Source: Candidatus Gastranaerophilales bacterium (lineage in GTDB: Bacteria > Cyanobacteriota > Vampirovibrionia > Gastranaerophilales > Gastranaerophilaceae). Taken from it: DNA of 64,000 nucleotides. A model generated the notes under the pieces. That model did no database searches. It worked only from the letters and a program-made list of their open reading frames with translations, and had not been told where the DNA came from. Location: contig JAFVFO010000049.1 in the NCBI GenBank assembly GCA_017475485.1, positions 1 through 64,000 of the forward strand, read 5' to 3'. Every line of letters begins with the position of its first letter. Within the stretch, counting starts at the first letter, position 1. A program made the translations under genes and the position numbers. Below, piece by piece: positions 33,474-43,222 of this stretch.

Positions 33474-35132
33474 ATGAAAAGTGACGCAATAAAAATAGGT
33501 GTTGAACATGCACCACATAGAGCTTTATTATATGCAGGCGGATTATCGGATAACAATATTAAAAAACCGTTTATCGGTATTGCAAGTTCTTTTACGGATT
33601 TAGTTCCGGGACATGCCGGCATGCGCGATTTAGAGCGCCAAATTGAAAAAGGGATACATTCAGGGGGCGGACAGGCTTATATTTTCGGCGTTCCTGCTGT
33701 TTGTGACGGTATTGCAATGGGCCATTCAGGTATGAGATATTCGCTTCCGAGCCGAGATTTAATTGCAGATTGTGTTGAATCTGTAGCCAGTGCTCACCAA
33801 TTAGACGGATTAGTATTATTAACAAATTGCGATAAAATCACCCCGGGTATGTTAATTGCAGCTTTAAGGTTAAATATTCCCTCTATTATTGTAACTGCAG
33901 GCCCTTCTCTGGAAGGTCATTGCAAAGGTGAAACCTTAACATTTATAAGAGGTTCATCCGAAGCCGTAGGCAGATATAGAATTGGCGAAATAACATTAGA
34001 TAAATTACAGGAAATGGAACATTACGCATGCCCTACTTACGGTGCTTGTCAAGGATTATATACGGCAAATACCATGGCTTGCTTAACAGAGGTTATGGGT
34101 ATGAGTTTATCAGGATGTGCTACAGCTTCCGCAGTTTCGGCTAAGAAAAGAAGAATAGCATTTGATTCGGGCTTTATAATGGCAGAGCTTGTTAAACAAA
34201 ACATCTGCCCGAGAGATATTGTTACAAAAGACTCGTTAAGAAATGCCATTATTATGGATTTAGCTTTAGGCGGTTCAACCAATTCAATTCTTCACTTATT
34301 AGCTATTGCGCAAAGTGCCGATATTGATTTATCCTTAGATGATTTTGAAGAATTAAGCTATAAAATACCGCAAATTATAAAATTAGACCCATCCAGCACT
34401 TTAACTATGACGGATTTTGATAACGCGGGCGGCATTGCAGGAGCAATTAAAACCCTTTACAAACAAACCCCTGAATTTAAAAATACTAAAAATATCATAG
34501 GCCAAACCATAGAAGAAATTGCAAATTTCGCATGGGTTGACAGTTCGGTTATTAAACCGTTCAATGACCCTATTACATCAAACCCCGGTCTTGCGATACT
34601 CCATGGCAACTTAGCGCCTGAAGGTGCAGTTGTAAAAATATCAGGGGTTGATAAAGATGTATTTGAATTTCAAGGCAGAGCAAAAGTCTTTAACCATGAA
34701 GAAGACGCCATGAAGGCTATTGTTGATGATGTTGTTGTAGCTGGAGATGTTGTTGTAATTCGCTATGAAGGCCCGAAAGGCGGCCCGGGTATGCGCGAAA
34801 TGCTTGCGCCAACATCATTACTTGTAGGCAAGGGCTTGGGTAAAAAATGTGCCCTTATAACAGACGGCAGATTTTCAGGCGGAACAAGAGGCTTATGTAT
34901 CGGCCATATTTGCCCTGAGGCTTGTATGGGCGGTGTTATAGGGTTAATTGAAGACGGTGATGAAATTAAAATCAACATCAATAAAAGAACAATTGACCTT
35001 TTAGTTGACGAAGAAACGCTGAACAAAAGAAAAGAAACCTTTAAACCTTATAAAAATGATGTTCCGAGAGGTTATTTATCGAAATATCAAAAAAGCGTTT
35101 CTCAGGCAAATAAAGGAGCAATTGCCCAATAG
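33474..35132 (+). CDS. ilvD: Dihydroxy-acid dehydratase
   Basis: 552 residues, the usual length. It dehydrates dihydroxy acids in valine, leucine and isoleucine synthesis. Iron-sulfur and active-site segments seen: [20 protein letters not shown] (short core CDGIAMGH), [12 protein letters not shown] with its cluster cysteine, [16 protein letters not shown] with another, and [15 protein letters not shown]. The C-terminal [10 protein letters not shown] and [12 protein letters not shown] are typical. A TAAGGAGAA ribosome site precedes the ATG. No other ilv gene is near. Confidence 0.96.
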   Translation: MKSDAIKIGVEHAPHRALLYAGGLSDNNIKKPFIGIASSFTDLVPGHAGMRDLERQIEKGIHSGGGQAYIFGVPAVCDGIAMGHSGMRYSLPSRDLIADCVESVASAHQLDGLVLLTNCDKITPGMLIAALRLNIPSIIVTAGPSLEGHCKGETLTFIRGSSEAVGRYRIGEITLDKLQEMEHYACPTYGACQGLYTANTMACLTEVMGMSLSGCATASAVSAKKRRIAFDSGFIMAELVKQNICPRDIVTKDSLRNAIIMDLALGGSTNSILHLLAIAQSADIDLSLDDFEELSYKIPQIIKLDPSSTLTMTDFDNAGGIAGAIKTLYKQTPEFKNTKNIIGQTIEEIANFAWVDSSVIKPFNDPITSNPGLAILHGNLAPEGAVVKISGVDKDVFEFQGRAKVFNHEEDAMKAIVDDVVVAGDVVVIRYEGPKGGPGMREMLAPTSLLVGKGLGKKCALITDGRFSGGTRGLCIGHICPEACMGGVIGLIEDGDEIKININKRTIDLLVDEETLNKRKETFKPYKNDVPRGYLSKYQKSVSQANKGAIAQ

Positions 35133-35789
35133 ATGAATAAACCTTTAATAGTTGAAATTCTCATCTGGTGTATAATTTTAACCGCGATATTTTGCGCAGG
35201 TATATTCTGCTATTCTAAAATTTTTGTAGAACCAAATATTTATAATATTCAATTTAAAGATATTGACGGTATTACAAAAGGTTCACCCGTTCGCTTTATG
35301 GGAATTAATATCGGATATGTCAGAAAATTAGAAGCAAAAGATAAACATATCAATGTTCAAATTATGGTTACTTCCAAAAACATGAAAATTCCTAACGGAA
35401 CAATTGCGCGTGTTGAATTCTATGGCTTAGGCGGGTCAAAATCTATTGAATTAATGCCCTCGTCACCCGAAGGAAATACGGGCATTGTTACAACAAAAAC
35501 GCTAAGACTTCATGAAATGGTTATGAAAACGGAAGATTTAGTTGAAGTTTTAGAGGTTATTGAAAAATTAGTAAAAGGTATTAATCCGCCCGCAACACAA
35601 AGAATGCTTGAAAAAATATCTGATATTAAAGATGAAAAAATAAAAACCATGGGAAGCGATTTGAATGATTTTAAGGTTAATGTTATTGATAAAGCTGATT
35701 CCATAAGGAAAAAACAGTCAGAAGTAAACAGAAAAATAGACAATATGAATGATGTTGTTGATAATATTAATAAATTTATAAAAAAATGA
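35133..35789 (+). CDS. MlaD/MCE-domain lipid transport protein
   Basis: 218 residues. One N-terminal membrane helix (ILIWCIILTAIFCAGIFCY) anchors a periplasmic MCE domain (about 35-110: YNIQFKDIDGITKGSPVRFMGINIGYV, IARVEFYGLGGSKSIELMP). A helical C-terminal tail follows. MCE proteins form rings that move lipids between the two membranes, usually with an ABC transporter (MlaEF). No mlaE or mlaF is next to it. The ATG follows the ilvD stop with no gap; the ribosome site AAAGGAG lies inside the end of ilvD. Confidence 0.85.
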   Translation: MNKPLIVEILIWCIILTAIFCAGIFCYSKIFVEPNIYNIQFKDIDGITKGSPVRFMGINIGYVRKLEAKDKHINVQIMVTSKNMKIPNGTIARVEFYGLGGSKSIELMPSSPEGNTGIVTTKTLRLHEMVMKTEDLVEVLEVIEKLVKGINPPATQRMLEKISDIKDEKIKTMGSDLNDFKVNVIDKADSIRKKQSEVNRKIDNMNDVVDNINKFIKK

Positions 35790-35826
35790 TTTTATGATAT
35801 GATTTTTTTGAAAAGAGGTAATTGTA

Positions 35827-36756
35827 ATGCCCAGAGCTAAAGCAAAAAAAGAAATCGAAGTAGTTATAGACGTTGAAACAACGGGACTGGATTATACAAG
35901 AGAAAGAATTATTGAGTTTGCGGGTGTAAAATTAACAAACGGCAAAATTACGGATTCATTTGAAACCTTAATTAATCCTCACCAGCATATAAGAAAATCT
36001 TCTCAAGCAATCCATGGAATATCTGAAAATGATTTAGAAGGCGCACCCGAGGAAGAAGAAATTTATCCTAAAATATTTGATTTCATAGGGGACGCTACAA
36101 TAGTTGCGCACAATGCCATTTTTGATTTTTCTTTTTTAAACAGAACTTCAAAAAGGTTGTATGATAAACCTTTGGAAAATAATTATGTTGATACACAAAT
36201 GATGTTCAAAGAAGTGTATCCGCAAATAGAATCTTGCGGATTGGATAATCTGGTTGCTATTTTTCAAGGTTCAAATACAAAGCGCCACAGGGCAATGGGG
36301 GACGCTATGGCATTGGCATTAGTGTATCCTAAATTGAAAAAAATGTATTTTCAAAAGTATAACTGGCAATTATCTCAAATAGAAAATGTTGAATACTTAT
36401 TTGAAAGATATCTAAGATTGCAAAGTGCAATTAATACAATGCAATCTGAAATTCAGGATTTAAAGTCAATTTTTAAAATATATTTTGAAAGAGGGGGAAA
36501 AGATATAACTTCAAATACAGGTGAAGTGATGACATACAACCATAAGAAAACTTTCCATTACGATTTCCCTCAAATCAAAGATACACTTGAAGAAATAGGC
36601 GCATTAACAAAAGCCGTTAAATTAAATAACGCATTTGTAGATAGACTTGTTGCAGGTAATTCTATATCCGAAGAAATCAAAGATAAAATTAAATCCGCAA
36701 GAGTTGAAATTACCGAGAATAAAACCTTTGGTATTATTAAACCTGATCATAAATAA
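35827..36756 (+). CDS. DEDDh 3'-5' exonuclease, DNA polymerase III epsilon-like
   Basis: 309 residues. The exonuclease domain (about 10-180) shows Exo I VIDVETTGLDYTRERIIEFAG, Exo II IVAHNAIFDFSFL and Exo III with the His in HRAMGDAMALALV, so all acidic residues of the DEDDh class are present. The C-terminal 120 residues (QIENVEYLFERYLRLQSAINTMQSEI; later VKLNNAFVDRLVAGN) are not recognised and may bind a partner. It could be a proofreading or repair nuclease. A GAGGTAAT ribosome site precedes ATG 35827. Confidence 0.87.
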   Translation: MPRAKAKKEIEVVIDVETTGLDYTRERIIEFAGVKLTNGKITDSFETLINPHQHIRKSSQAIHGISENDLEGAPEEEEIYPKIFDFIGDATIVAHNAIFDFSFLNRTSKRLYDKPLENNYVDTQMMFKEVYPQIESCGLDNLVAIFQGSNTKRHRAMGDAMALALVYPKLKKMYFQKYNWQLSQIENVEYLFERYLRLQSAINTMQSEIQDLKSIFKIYFERGGKDITSNTGEVMTYNHKKTFHYDFPQIKDTLEEIGALTKAVKLNNAFVDRLVAGNSISEEIKDKIKSARVEITENKTFGIIKPDHK

Positions 36757-36758
36757 TT

Positions 36759-36842
36759 CTACAGCGCAATTTGTTCAACATTATCAAGGTTAACCTTTTG
36801 ACGCGCATGCCAAAGGTCATATTGTGCAATTATATAAACGAC
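36759..36842 (-). pseudogene. Possible remnant of a minus-strand gene (C-terminal end)
   Basis: A 27-codon open stretch on the minus strand reads VVYIIAQYDLWHARQKVNLD and ends NVEQIAL with a stop at 36759-36761. It has a normal-looking composition, with Trp and His, and is preceded directly by an in-frame TAA. There is no start codon or ribosome site. It may be the tail of a deleted gene. The rest of the 36757-36971 gap is AT-rich, with TATAAT matches at 36920-36925 and 36964-36969. Confidence 0.3.
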
Positions 36843-36971
36843 TTAATAATATTGCTATAAGGTGCAATACATTGTAAACTAACTATTCATATTTCTTAAT
36901 ATGTTTGAAATTCGTTCTATATAATATATCATATTATTGGGACAATTATACGTTGGATAGTATTATAATAA

Positions 36972-38699
36972 ATGAATGAACATATAAAATTATTAATAGA
37001 AGATATCAAAAATTTATGGCAAAAGTTAGATATTAACCAGAAATTTTCAATTGCCGCACTAATTGTTGCTATGCTTGTTGTAAGCGTATTTTTCATATTC
37101 AAAGCAACAGAACCGAATTGGACTATTTTGTATTCTGATTTATCAAAAGATGATATCGCTGCAATTTCAGAAAGCCTTAAAAAAAGCGGATATGCCTATA
37201 AATTATCTGATGACAAAACCGCAATTTTGGTTAGAAACCAAGATAAAGAAGATTTAAGAATGTTTGTTGCCGAAAACGACTTAATTAAAGACACTTCAGG
37301 CGGTTTTGAACTGTTGGATAATTTGCAATTAGGTTCAACTGATTTTAAAAATCAATTGACAAAACAAAGAATTTTCCAAGGCGAATTAACGCGCTCTATT
37401 GAAAAAATCCATGGAATTAAAAAGGCAAGAGTGCAATTGGCCACTCCCGAGCGTTCAATTTTTTCAGATAATGACGAAGAACCTTCCGCAAGTGTGGTTT
37501 TAATTTTAGAACCTAACCTAAAATTAAAAGCAAGCCAAATTATGGCAATAAAAAACCTTGTTGCCTATTCAATTCCAAGATTAACTCAAGACAGAGTATT
37601 TTTAACAGACCAATATGGAAATGCGCTTTCTGACGATGTTTCAAGAAATTCATCCGATATGCAGACATATAGAACCAATTTTGAAAAAGAAGCGTCTAAA
37701 AAAATTAAAGATACTCTTGAAACCATAATGGGTAAAGATAATGTATCCGTTCAGGTTACAACAGTGATGGATTTCAACCAAACCCGCGCCACTATTGAAT
37801 CATATACACCAAACAAAGAAGGTGATGCAGGCGTAATTGTGGCTCAGCAAGGTGAAAAAGAAGTTTATTCAAATCCTAAGGATTTGCCAAGCAGTCAAAC
37901 AAATTCTCAAGAAGAAGCTAATCCGACAGACGCACAAATTAATGCAAGAAATGAATTAAATCAAATGAATACTCAAGAAGCGCAGCCCGCTGCGGCGCAG
38001 GATGAGTTAGCGCTTTCTATGAATCAGACACCTTCAAAAACAGTTAATTATGTAAAAGAAGATGAAAACGGCAATAAAAATGACGTTAAAAAATTAAGTT
38101 ACGAAAAAGAAAAACAAGCAACAACATACGCTGTTACAAAAGAAATTAAACAAGTAGTTTATGCGCCCGGTTCAGTTGTCAGAATGTCTGTTGCGGTTGC
38201 TGTTAATAAAATTTTAACCGATTCGGAAAAAGATGAAATTAAATCTCTTGTTATGGCTGCAGCAGGCATGGATACAGCACGCGGAGATGTTGTTAATGTA
38301 TCAAGTCTGAAATTTACGGGTATTGATAAAACAGAAGAAATTAAACAAGATAAAGAACAGCAGGCTGCATTTGTTCTTGAAATTTTAACATTTATCTTTA
38401 AAAATGTAGCACCTGTTGTAATAATTATGATACTTGGCTTTATAGCGTTGAATAATTTTGGTAATGTCTTTAGAACAAAACCCGAGGAGAAAGATTTGGA
38501 CGAAGAAAATCAAGAAGCACAGCCTGCGTTTGACCCATACTTGATGTTACAGCAAAATCAAACAACTACAGACGATTTTTATCAGCAGGATATTCAATTT
38601 ACTTCTTCGCTTGATAAGAAGAAAAATGAAATTATTAATTCGGTTCTTGGTAATCCCGAAGAAGCCGCGAGAATTATCACTTCATATATTAAGGAATAA
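36972..38699 (+). CDS. fliF: Flagellar MS-ring protein FliF
   Basis: 575 residues. The first membrane helix (IAALIVAMLVVSVFFIF) is followed by the ring-building modules: WTILYSDLSKDDIAAISESL, GGFELLDNLQLGSTDFKNQ, RIFQGELTRSIEKIHGIKKARVQLATPERSIF (short core KKARVQLATPE) and EDGNK-type loops. The second helix is VAPVVIIMILGFIAL at about 470. A C-terminal tail binds FliG. The Gln/Asn/Ala-rich insertion near 310-345 is a normal variable loop. No clear ribosome site precedes ATG 36972; a TATAAT lies only 3 bases upstream of it. First gene of the fliFGHI operon. Confidence 0.93.
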   Translation: MNEHIKLLIEDIKNLWQKLDINQKFSIAALIVAMLVVSVFFIFKATEPNWTILYSDLSKDDIAAISESLKKSGYAYKLSDDKTAILVRNQDKEDLRMFVAENDLIKDTSGGFELLDNLQLGSTDFKNQLTKQRIFQGELTRSIEKIHGIKKARVQLATPERSIFSDNDEEPSASVVLILEPNLKLKASQIMAIKNLVAYSIPRLTQDRVFLTDQYGNALSDDVSRNSSDMQTYRTNFEKEASKKIKDTLETIMGKDNVSVQVTTVMDFNQTRATIESYTPNKEGDAGVIVAQQGEKEVYSNPKDLPSSQTNSQEEANPTDAQINARNELNQMNTQEAQPAAAQDELALSMNQTPSKTVNYVKEDENGNKNDVKKLSYEKEKQATTYAVTKEIKQVVYAPGSVVRMSVAVAVNKILTDSEKDEIKSLVMAAAGMDTARGDVVNVSSLKFTGIDKTEEIKQDKEQQAAFVLEILTFIFKNVAPVVIIMILGFIALNNFGNVFRTKPEEKDLDEENQEAQPAFDPYLMLQQNQTTTDDFYQQDIQFTSSLDKKKNEIINSVLGNPEEAARIITSYIKE

Positions 38700-38701
38700 T
38701 A

Positions 38702-39724
38702 ATGGCAAACATTCGTTTAGAACAAATGACACCCACACAAAAAGTTGCAGCGTTATTAATTACGCTGGGGCCTTCTGCTGCGTCTGAAATAATGAAAAAT
38801 ATTGATGATGATAATTCATTAGAACAAATAACAATTGAAATTGCAGGATTGTCAAAGCTCCCGCAGGAAGTCATAGAAGCTATAGTTGATGAATTTTATA
38901 CGGTGTTTCAGGCTTCAAGCATGCTTGCCTCCGGCGGTATGGCTTATGCAAGGGAATTATTAGAAAAGGCATACGGTTCTGCTGAAGCAAACGATATTTT
39001 AAACAGATTGGTAACAATTTTAAATTCTAATCCTTTTCAGTTTTTTAATGAAGCTGACCCTGTGCAATTAGCTACTTCATTTCAAAATGAAAACCCTCAG
39101 TTGATTGCTCTCATTCTTGCATATTTAAAACCCGAACAATCGGCAAAAGTATTAAACTGCCTGGCTCCCAATATTCAACACAAAGTTGCCCTTAAGATTG
39201 CCCAAATGGAAACAACAAATCCTGAGGTTATATCGGAAGTTGAAAAAATTGTTGAATCAAGATTTTCAAACATTGTAGCGTCTGACTTCTCAAAAGCGGG
39301 CGGTACAAAAGCTCTTGCAAGTATCTTGAACTCAACGGACAGGGCAACGGAAAAGAACGTTATAGAAATGATGGAAATAGAAACTCCGGAATTAGCGGAA
39401 GATGTAAGAAGCCTTATGTTTGTGTTTGAAGATATTATACATCTTGATGACGCTTCTATTCAAAGGGTTTTAAGGGAAGTTGATTCTAAAGACCTTGCAA
39501 CCAGTTTAAAAGGTGTTAAAGAAGAAGTTAAGCAAAAAATTCTTAAAAATATGTCTGAACGTGCGCAAAGCGTATTGTTAGAAGATATTGAATACATGGG
39601 CCCTGTCAGAACAAAAGAAGTTCAAAAAGCGCAAAGCAAAATTGTCGGTATAATAAAAGCTCTGGAAGCTGTGGGCGAAGTTGTCATTTACCGTGATAGT
39701 CAAGAGGATGAATTAATTGAGTAA
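38702..39724 (+). CDS. fliG: Flagellar motor switch protein FliG
   Basis: 340 residues, standard length. It has the typical start TPTQKVAALLITLGPSAASEIMKNI, middle-domain EHPQ-like segment ENPQLIALILAYLKPEQSAKVL, and C-terminal torque-domain residues in FVFEDIIHLDDASIQRVLREVDSKDLA. FliG couples stator force to the rotor. It starts 2 bases after fliF and overlaps fliH by 8 bases. The motor is therefore expected to be complete in this strain. Confidence 0.95.
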   Translation: MANIRLEQMTPTQKVAALLITLGPSAASEIMKNIDDDNSLEQITIEIAGLSKLPQEVIEAIVDEFYTVFQASSMLASGGMAYARELLEKAYGSAEANDILNRLVTILNSNPFQFFNEADPVQLATSFQNENPQLIALILAYLKPEQSAKVLNCLAPNIQHKVALKIAQMETTNPEVISEVEKIVESRFSNIVASDFSKAGGTKALASILNSTDRATEKNVIEMMEIETPELAEDVRSLMFVFEDIIHLDDASIQRVLREVDSKDLATSLKGVKEEVKQKILKNMSERAQSVLLEDIEYMGPVRTKEVQKAQSKIVGIIKALEAVGEVVIYRDSQEDELIE

Positions 39725-40622
39725 GCTGAATTCGGATAAAATTAAGTTTAGTGAAAACGGTTTTTTGGTTAATGTATCTGAAGCGGAATTTGGCGATAAT
39801 CAAATTTCAAAGCAAGACCTAATGTTAAATAGGGCGCAAGACGAAGCTCAGCAAGAAATTGAAAAAGCAAAACAAATAGCTTCTGAAATCATTGAACAGG
39901 CTAATATTGAAGCGGAAAATAAATCGCAGGAAATAATTAATTCAGCACAAATTGAAGCGGATAAAATCTTAAAAGAAGCTCAAGAAACCGCCGAAAACAT
40001 TATGCAGGAAGCAAATGCAAATAAAAATGAATTAATGGTCAATGCCCAATCAGAAATTGAAAAATCCTCTCAAGAAGGTGCTAAAAAGGGTTATGAGGAA
40101 GGCTATCAAGATGCTTCCATGAGATTTTTTGAAGAAAATGAAGAAAAAATCAAGGCATTTGATGAATTTTGTTCAAAGCAAAACATTGTAAGAGATAAAA
40201 TTTTAAAAAATGCTTCAAGAGAAATTTTAAATATTATTGAAAATATATCAAGAAATGTATTATTGCAAGAGCTTAATGCTGAAATGCTTGAAAAAATAAT
40301 CAAAAATACAATTGTGCATTTTGATAAAAAAGAAAATATAACAATCATTTTAAGCGAAAAATATGCCAAACTTTTATATGAATTGCAAAAGAAAAATCTT
40401 GATATTGAATTGAATTTTGAAGATTTTAAACAGTATCGGAATTTTAATATAATTTATAATAAAGAATTGCCTGATGACACTATTATAATAGAAAATCTGC
40501 AAGAGAGATTTTGTGCCTCAATTGAAGCGCAATTAAATAAAATAATAAGAGAAATCCACGAAAAAACCAAAAACGGAAGTCTTGAAATCGAAGAATATGA
40601 CGACACTTCATCAATTGAATAA
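39717..40622 (+). CDS. fliH: Flagellar export ATPase regulator FliH
   Basis: 301 residues. A charged helical first half (about 40-125) has a long coiled coil rich in Glu, Ala and Gln (KAKQIASEIIEQANIEAENK), the common FliH/V-ATPase E subunit pattern. The EGAKKGYEEGYQD turn marks the beginning of the globular part. The C-terminal half (NIIENISRNVLLQELN, LPDDTIIIENLQERFCASIEA) resembles FliH. It would form a stalk with FliI. The assignment rests on fold pattern plus its place between fliG and fliI. The end overlaps fliI. Confidence 0.85.
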   Translation: MSKLNSDKIKFSENGFLVNVSEAEFGDNQISKQDLMLNRAQDEAQQEIEKAKQIASEIIEQANIEAENKSQEIINSAQIEADKILKEAQETAENIMQEANANKNELMVNAQSEIEKSSQEGAKKGYEEGYQDASMRFFEENEEKIKAFDEFCSKQNIVRDKILKNASREILNIIENISRNVLLQELNAEMLEKIIKNTIVHFDKKENITIILSEKYAKLLYELQKKNLDIELNFEDFKQYRNFNIIYNKELPDDTIIIENLQERFCASIEAQLNKIIREIHEKTKNGSLEIEEYDDTSSIE

Positions 40623-41910
40623 CATAATCAATAATACAAAAACTATTGAGCGTATTGGTGTAATAACGGAAATTATAGGCTTAACTATTGTTGCAGACGG
40701 GCCCGTATCATCAATAGGTGATTTATGTCATATAATTCCGGATAATTCCGGTAATGTAATATTAGCTGAAGTTGTGGGTTTCAGAAAAGATGACGTATTA
40801 TTAATGCCTCTTGGTTCAATTGAAGGGCTTTGTGCAGGTGCTAAAGTTATTAATACCGGTTCTAATATGAAGGTTAAGGTATCTGAAAGCCTATTGGGCA
40901 GGGTTTTAGACGGACTTGGAAACCCGATTGACTCTAAAGGCGAAATAATTGCAGATGAATATTACCCAACATCCGCTGAGATTATTAATCCTTTAGACAG
41001 AAAACCTATAGATGAAGTATTATCTTTGGGTGTAAGGGCAATTGACGGGCTTAATACAATAGGTAAAGGGCAGAGAATAGGTATTTTTGCAGGTTCGGGT
41101 GTGGGTAAATCCACAACATTAGCCATGATAGCCAAAAATACATCAGCAGACATTAATGTTATAGCCCTTATCGGGGAGCGCGGAAGGGAAGTAAGAGAAT
41201 TTATAGAAAATACTCTCGGTATGGAAGGTATGAAGCGCTCTATTGTAGTCTGTGCAACATCAGAACAGCCTGCTTTAGTCAAAATTAAAGCAAGTTTTGT
41301 GGCATGTGCAATTGCTGAATATTTTAGAGATAAAGGTAAAGATGTTTTATTTATGCTCGATTCTGTTACCCGTATTGCGCTTGCACAGCGTGAAGTCGGG
41401 CTTGCAACAGGCGAACCCCCTGCAACAAGGGGCTATACCCCGAGTGTTTTTGCTTTAATGCCAAAGTTTTTAGAGCGTGCCGGTGCTAACAAATTCGGTA
41501 CAATTACCGGACTTTATACGGTCCTTGTCGAAGGGGATGATATGAACGAACCGATTGCAGATACCGCAAGAAGTATATTAGACGGGCATATTGTATTATC
41601 GCGTGATTTGGCGCACAAAAATCATTATCCTGCGATTGATGTTTTAGCAAGCATTTCGCGTGTTATGAATAATGTTGTTTCTGATGAACATAAGGCTGCT
41701 TCGGGTAAAATAAGAAATCTTCTTGCGGAATATCGCAAAAATGAAGACCTTATTAATATCGGTGCTTATGTAAAAGGGTCAAATCCTTTAACAGATAAAG
41801 CTATTGCTTATATTGATAAAATAAATGAATTTTTAATTCAAGCAACCAACGATAAAACAGATTTTGAAACTTGCAGGGAAGAATTAATCAAACTTTCCGA
41901 TTTAATATGA
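40597..41910 (+). CDS. fliI: Flagellum-specific export ATPase FliI
   Basis: 437 residues. Walker A is GIFAGSGVGKSTTL (about residue 166), followed by IALIGERGREVREFIE. Walker B is DVLFMLDSVTRIALAQRE, with the flagellar/type III hallmark GEPPATRGYTPSVFA. The ATPase drives export of flagellar subunits. TTG 40582 is in frame, but ATG 40597 (MTTLHQL) is the likelier start; it lies inside fliH, a 26-base overlap. fliJ is not found after it. Confidence 0.95.
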   Translation: MTTLHQLNNIINNTKTIERIGVITEIIGLTIVADGPVSSIGDLCHIIPDNSGNVILAEVVGFRKDDVLLMPLGSIEGLCAGAKVINTGSNMKVKVSESLLGRVLDGLGNPIDSKGEIIADEYYPTSAEIINPLDRKPIDEVLSLGVRAIDGLNTIGKGQRIGIFAGSGVGKSTTLAMIAKNTSADINVIALIGERGREVREFIENTLGMEGMKRSIVVCATSEQPALVKIKASFVACAIAEYFRDKGKDVLFMLDSVTRIALAQREVGLATGEPPATRGYTPSVFALMPKFLERAGANKFGTITGLYTVLVEGDDMNEPIADTARSILDGHIVLSRDLAHKNHYPAIDVLASISRVMNNVVSDEHKAASGKIRNLLAEYRKNEDLINIGAYVKGSNPLTDKAIAYIDKINEFLIQATNDKTDFETCREELIKLSDLI

Positions 41911-41933
41911 TACTTCAAATGAATTAGATATAA

Positions 41934-41962
41934 TTGATGACAGAAGGCAAATTTAGTATAAT
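41934..41962 (+). promoter_or_regulatory. Promoter of the prepilin cluster, apparently leaderless
   Basis: TTGATG (41934-41939), a 17-base spacer and a perfect TATAAT (41957-41962). A start seven bases downstream is exactly the GTG codon at 41969. No ribosome binding site lies between. Confidence 0.65.
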
Positions 41963-41968
41963 AAAATT

Positions 41969-42610
41969 GTGAAAAAGTATTTAAAAAAATTAAAAGGGTT
42001 TACAATGGCGGAAGCTGTGATAGTAATGGCTATTCTCGGCTTTATTGCTATATTGTATAATGCCAGTGTGCAATTATATAATCCAACGGAAAAAAATTGG
42101 CAGACTCTGTCTAAAAAAATGGCAACAAATTTTGAAGATGCAACAACAAGTATTCTTTTAAAAAATGCTACTTTAGATGATTTTACATCATTAGCAGACG
42201 GTAATGACCATTTTTCAATTAATGATTCAGACGCCACACCTAAAATGGCAAAATTATACCGCAAATATTTATCAGATATTATTCTTGATGTTGATACTTC
42301 AAAAGAATATTTTAATCAAGAATTAACTGATTATAATAAAACCAAATTGGGAATTAAGTTAAAAGATATCTATTCCGAGTTTTTCTTTGTAAATGACGGC
42401 GTTTTAATGGGATTAAGATTTTATCCTACATGTAATTCTTCTGAAATGTATGCAAATCCGCCATTGCACAAAGGCAAATTTCAGGTTGACGGCATTTGCG
42501 GTTCAGTGTTTTTTGATGTAAATGCTTATAAAGAGCCTAATAAATTGGGGTCTGACCAATATATTATACCAATTTATAACAGAGGCATTAAATATAGTAA
42601 TGATGATTAA
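41969..42610 (+). CDS. Type IV pilin-like protein (prepilin), first of three
   Basis: 213 residues. A short basic leader is followed by KGFTMAEAVIVMAILGFIAIL, the prepilin peptidase site: cleavage after Gly, new N-terminal Phe, Glu at position +5. The hydrophobic helix then leads to a periplasmic domain. The C-terminus has CGSVFFDVNAYKEPNKLGSDQYIIPIYNRGIKY, which recurs in the two next genes (short core: FFDVN-x4-PN-x2-G-x-D). The GTG start coincides with the predicted transcript start. It may be a minor pilin or pseudopilin. Confidence 0.85.
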   Translation: MKKYLKKLKGFTMAEAVIVMAILGFIAILYNASVQLYNPTEKNWQTLSKKMATNFEDATTSILLKNATLDDFTSLADGNDHFSINDSDATPKMAKLYRKYLSDIILDVDTSKEYFNQELTDYNKTKLGIKLKDIYSEFFFVNDGVLMGLRFYPTCNSSEMYANPPLHKGKFQVDGICGSVFFDVNAYKEPNKLGSDQYIIPIYNRGIKYSNDD

Positions 42611-42623
42611 AAAGGAGATAAAA

Positions 42624-43214
42624 ATGAAAAAACACGCATTCACTATGGCAGAAGCCGTGTTAGTTATGACCATACTCGGTATCATTGCAACAATTATGAT
42701 TACCACCTTGAAGCCTGCTGAATTTAAAGAAAAAGGTTTGGCTGTTTTAGCGAAAAAAGTTATGTCCGAACTTGATACCGCAACAACTCAAATCCTTTTA
42801 AATAATTCATCAGACGGTACTATGGCAAATTTATATGTACCCGGTTCTTCAACTTTATTCAGCATAAATGTATCTGCGGTTAATGCTACACATTCAACAA
42901 ACCTCGGTAAACTTTATAAAAAATATTTAACAGCTACAAGAAAAGTCTGCAACTCTGCGGCTACCTGCGGTGCTTGTAACGATTATTCAAATAAATTCTT
43001 CTTAAAAGACGGTGTTTGCGTGGGCATTTCGGCAGGTAAGCCTGCAGCGGCAGTTAATACTTGGTTTCCCGGTGAAACAACCTATACCAGTGAACAACCC
43101 GGCTATGGTGTAATATTCTTTGATGTTAACGGTATAGAAGAACCTAATACATTAGGAAAAGATAGATTTTTAATGCCTTTAGGTGCTGAAGGTATTCAAT
43201 ATGCTACAGACTAA
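42624..43214 (+). CDS. Type IV pilin-like protein (prepilin), second of three
   Basis: 196 residues. The frame is open upstream, but ATG 42624 follows AAAAGGAG by 7 bases and gives the leader MKKHAFTMAEAVLVMTILG. Ala replaces Gly before the cleavage site, with Phe at +1 and Glu at +5 intact. Six cysteines lie in the middle (VCNSAATCGACNDY), which may form disulfides. The C-terminus GVIFFDVNGIEEPNTLGKDRF, then LMPLGAEGIQY, repeats the motif of its neighbours. It follows the first prepilin by 13 bases. Confidence 0.85.
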   Translation: MKKHAFTMAEAVLVMTILGIIATIMITTLKPAEFKEKGLAVLAKKVMSELDTATTQILLNNSSDGTMANLYVPGSSTLFSINVSAVNATHSTNLGKLYKKYLTATRKVCNSAATCGACNDYSNKFFLKDGVCVGISAGKPAAAVNTWFPGETTYTSEQPGYGVIFFDVNGIEEPNTLGKDRFLMPLGAEGIQYATD

Positions 43215-43222
43215 GGAATAAA

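Noticed and set aside
36757..36971. tRNA gene or sigma-28 flagellar promoter upstream of fliF
   Set aside because: No cloverleaf or T-loop sequence was found; no TAAA…GCCGATAA-like promoter is present, only AT-rich matches to TATAAT.
39840..40100. Periodic DNA in fliH
   Set aside because: It reflects the heptad coiled coil of the FliH protein, not a DNA repeat.
42522..42623. Longer N-terminus for the second prepilin
   Set aside because: The extra residues overlap the previous gene and would put about 34 residues before the leader; ATG 42624 has a perfect ribosome site.
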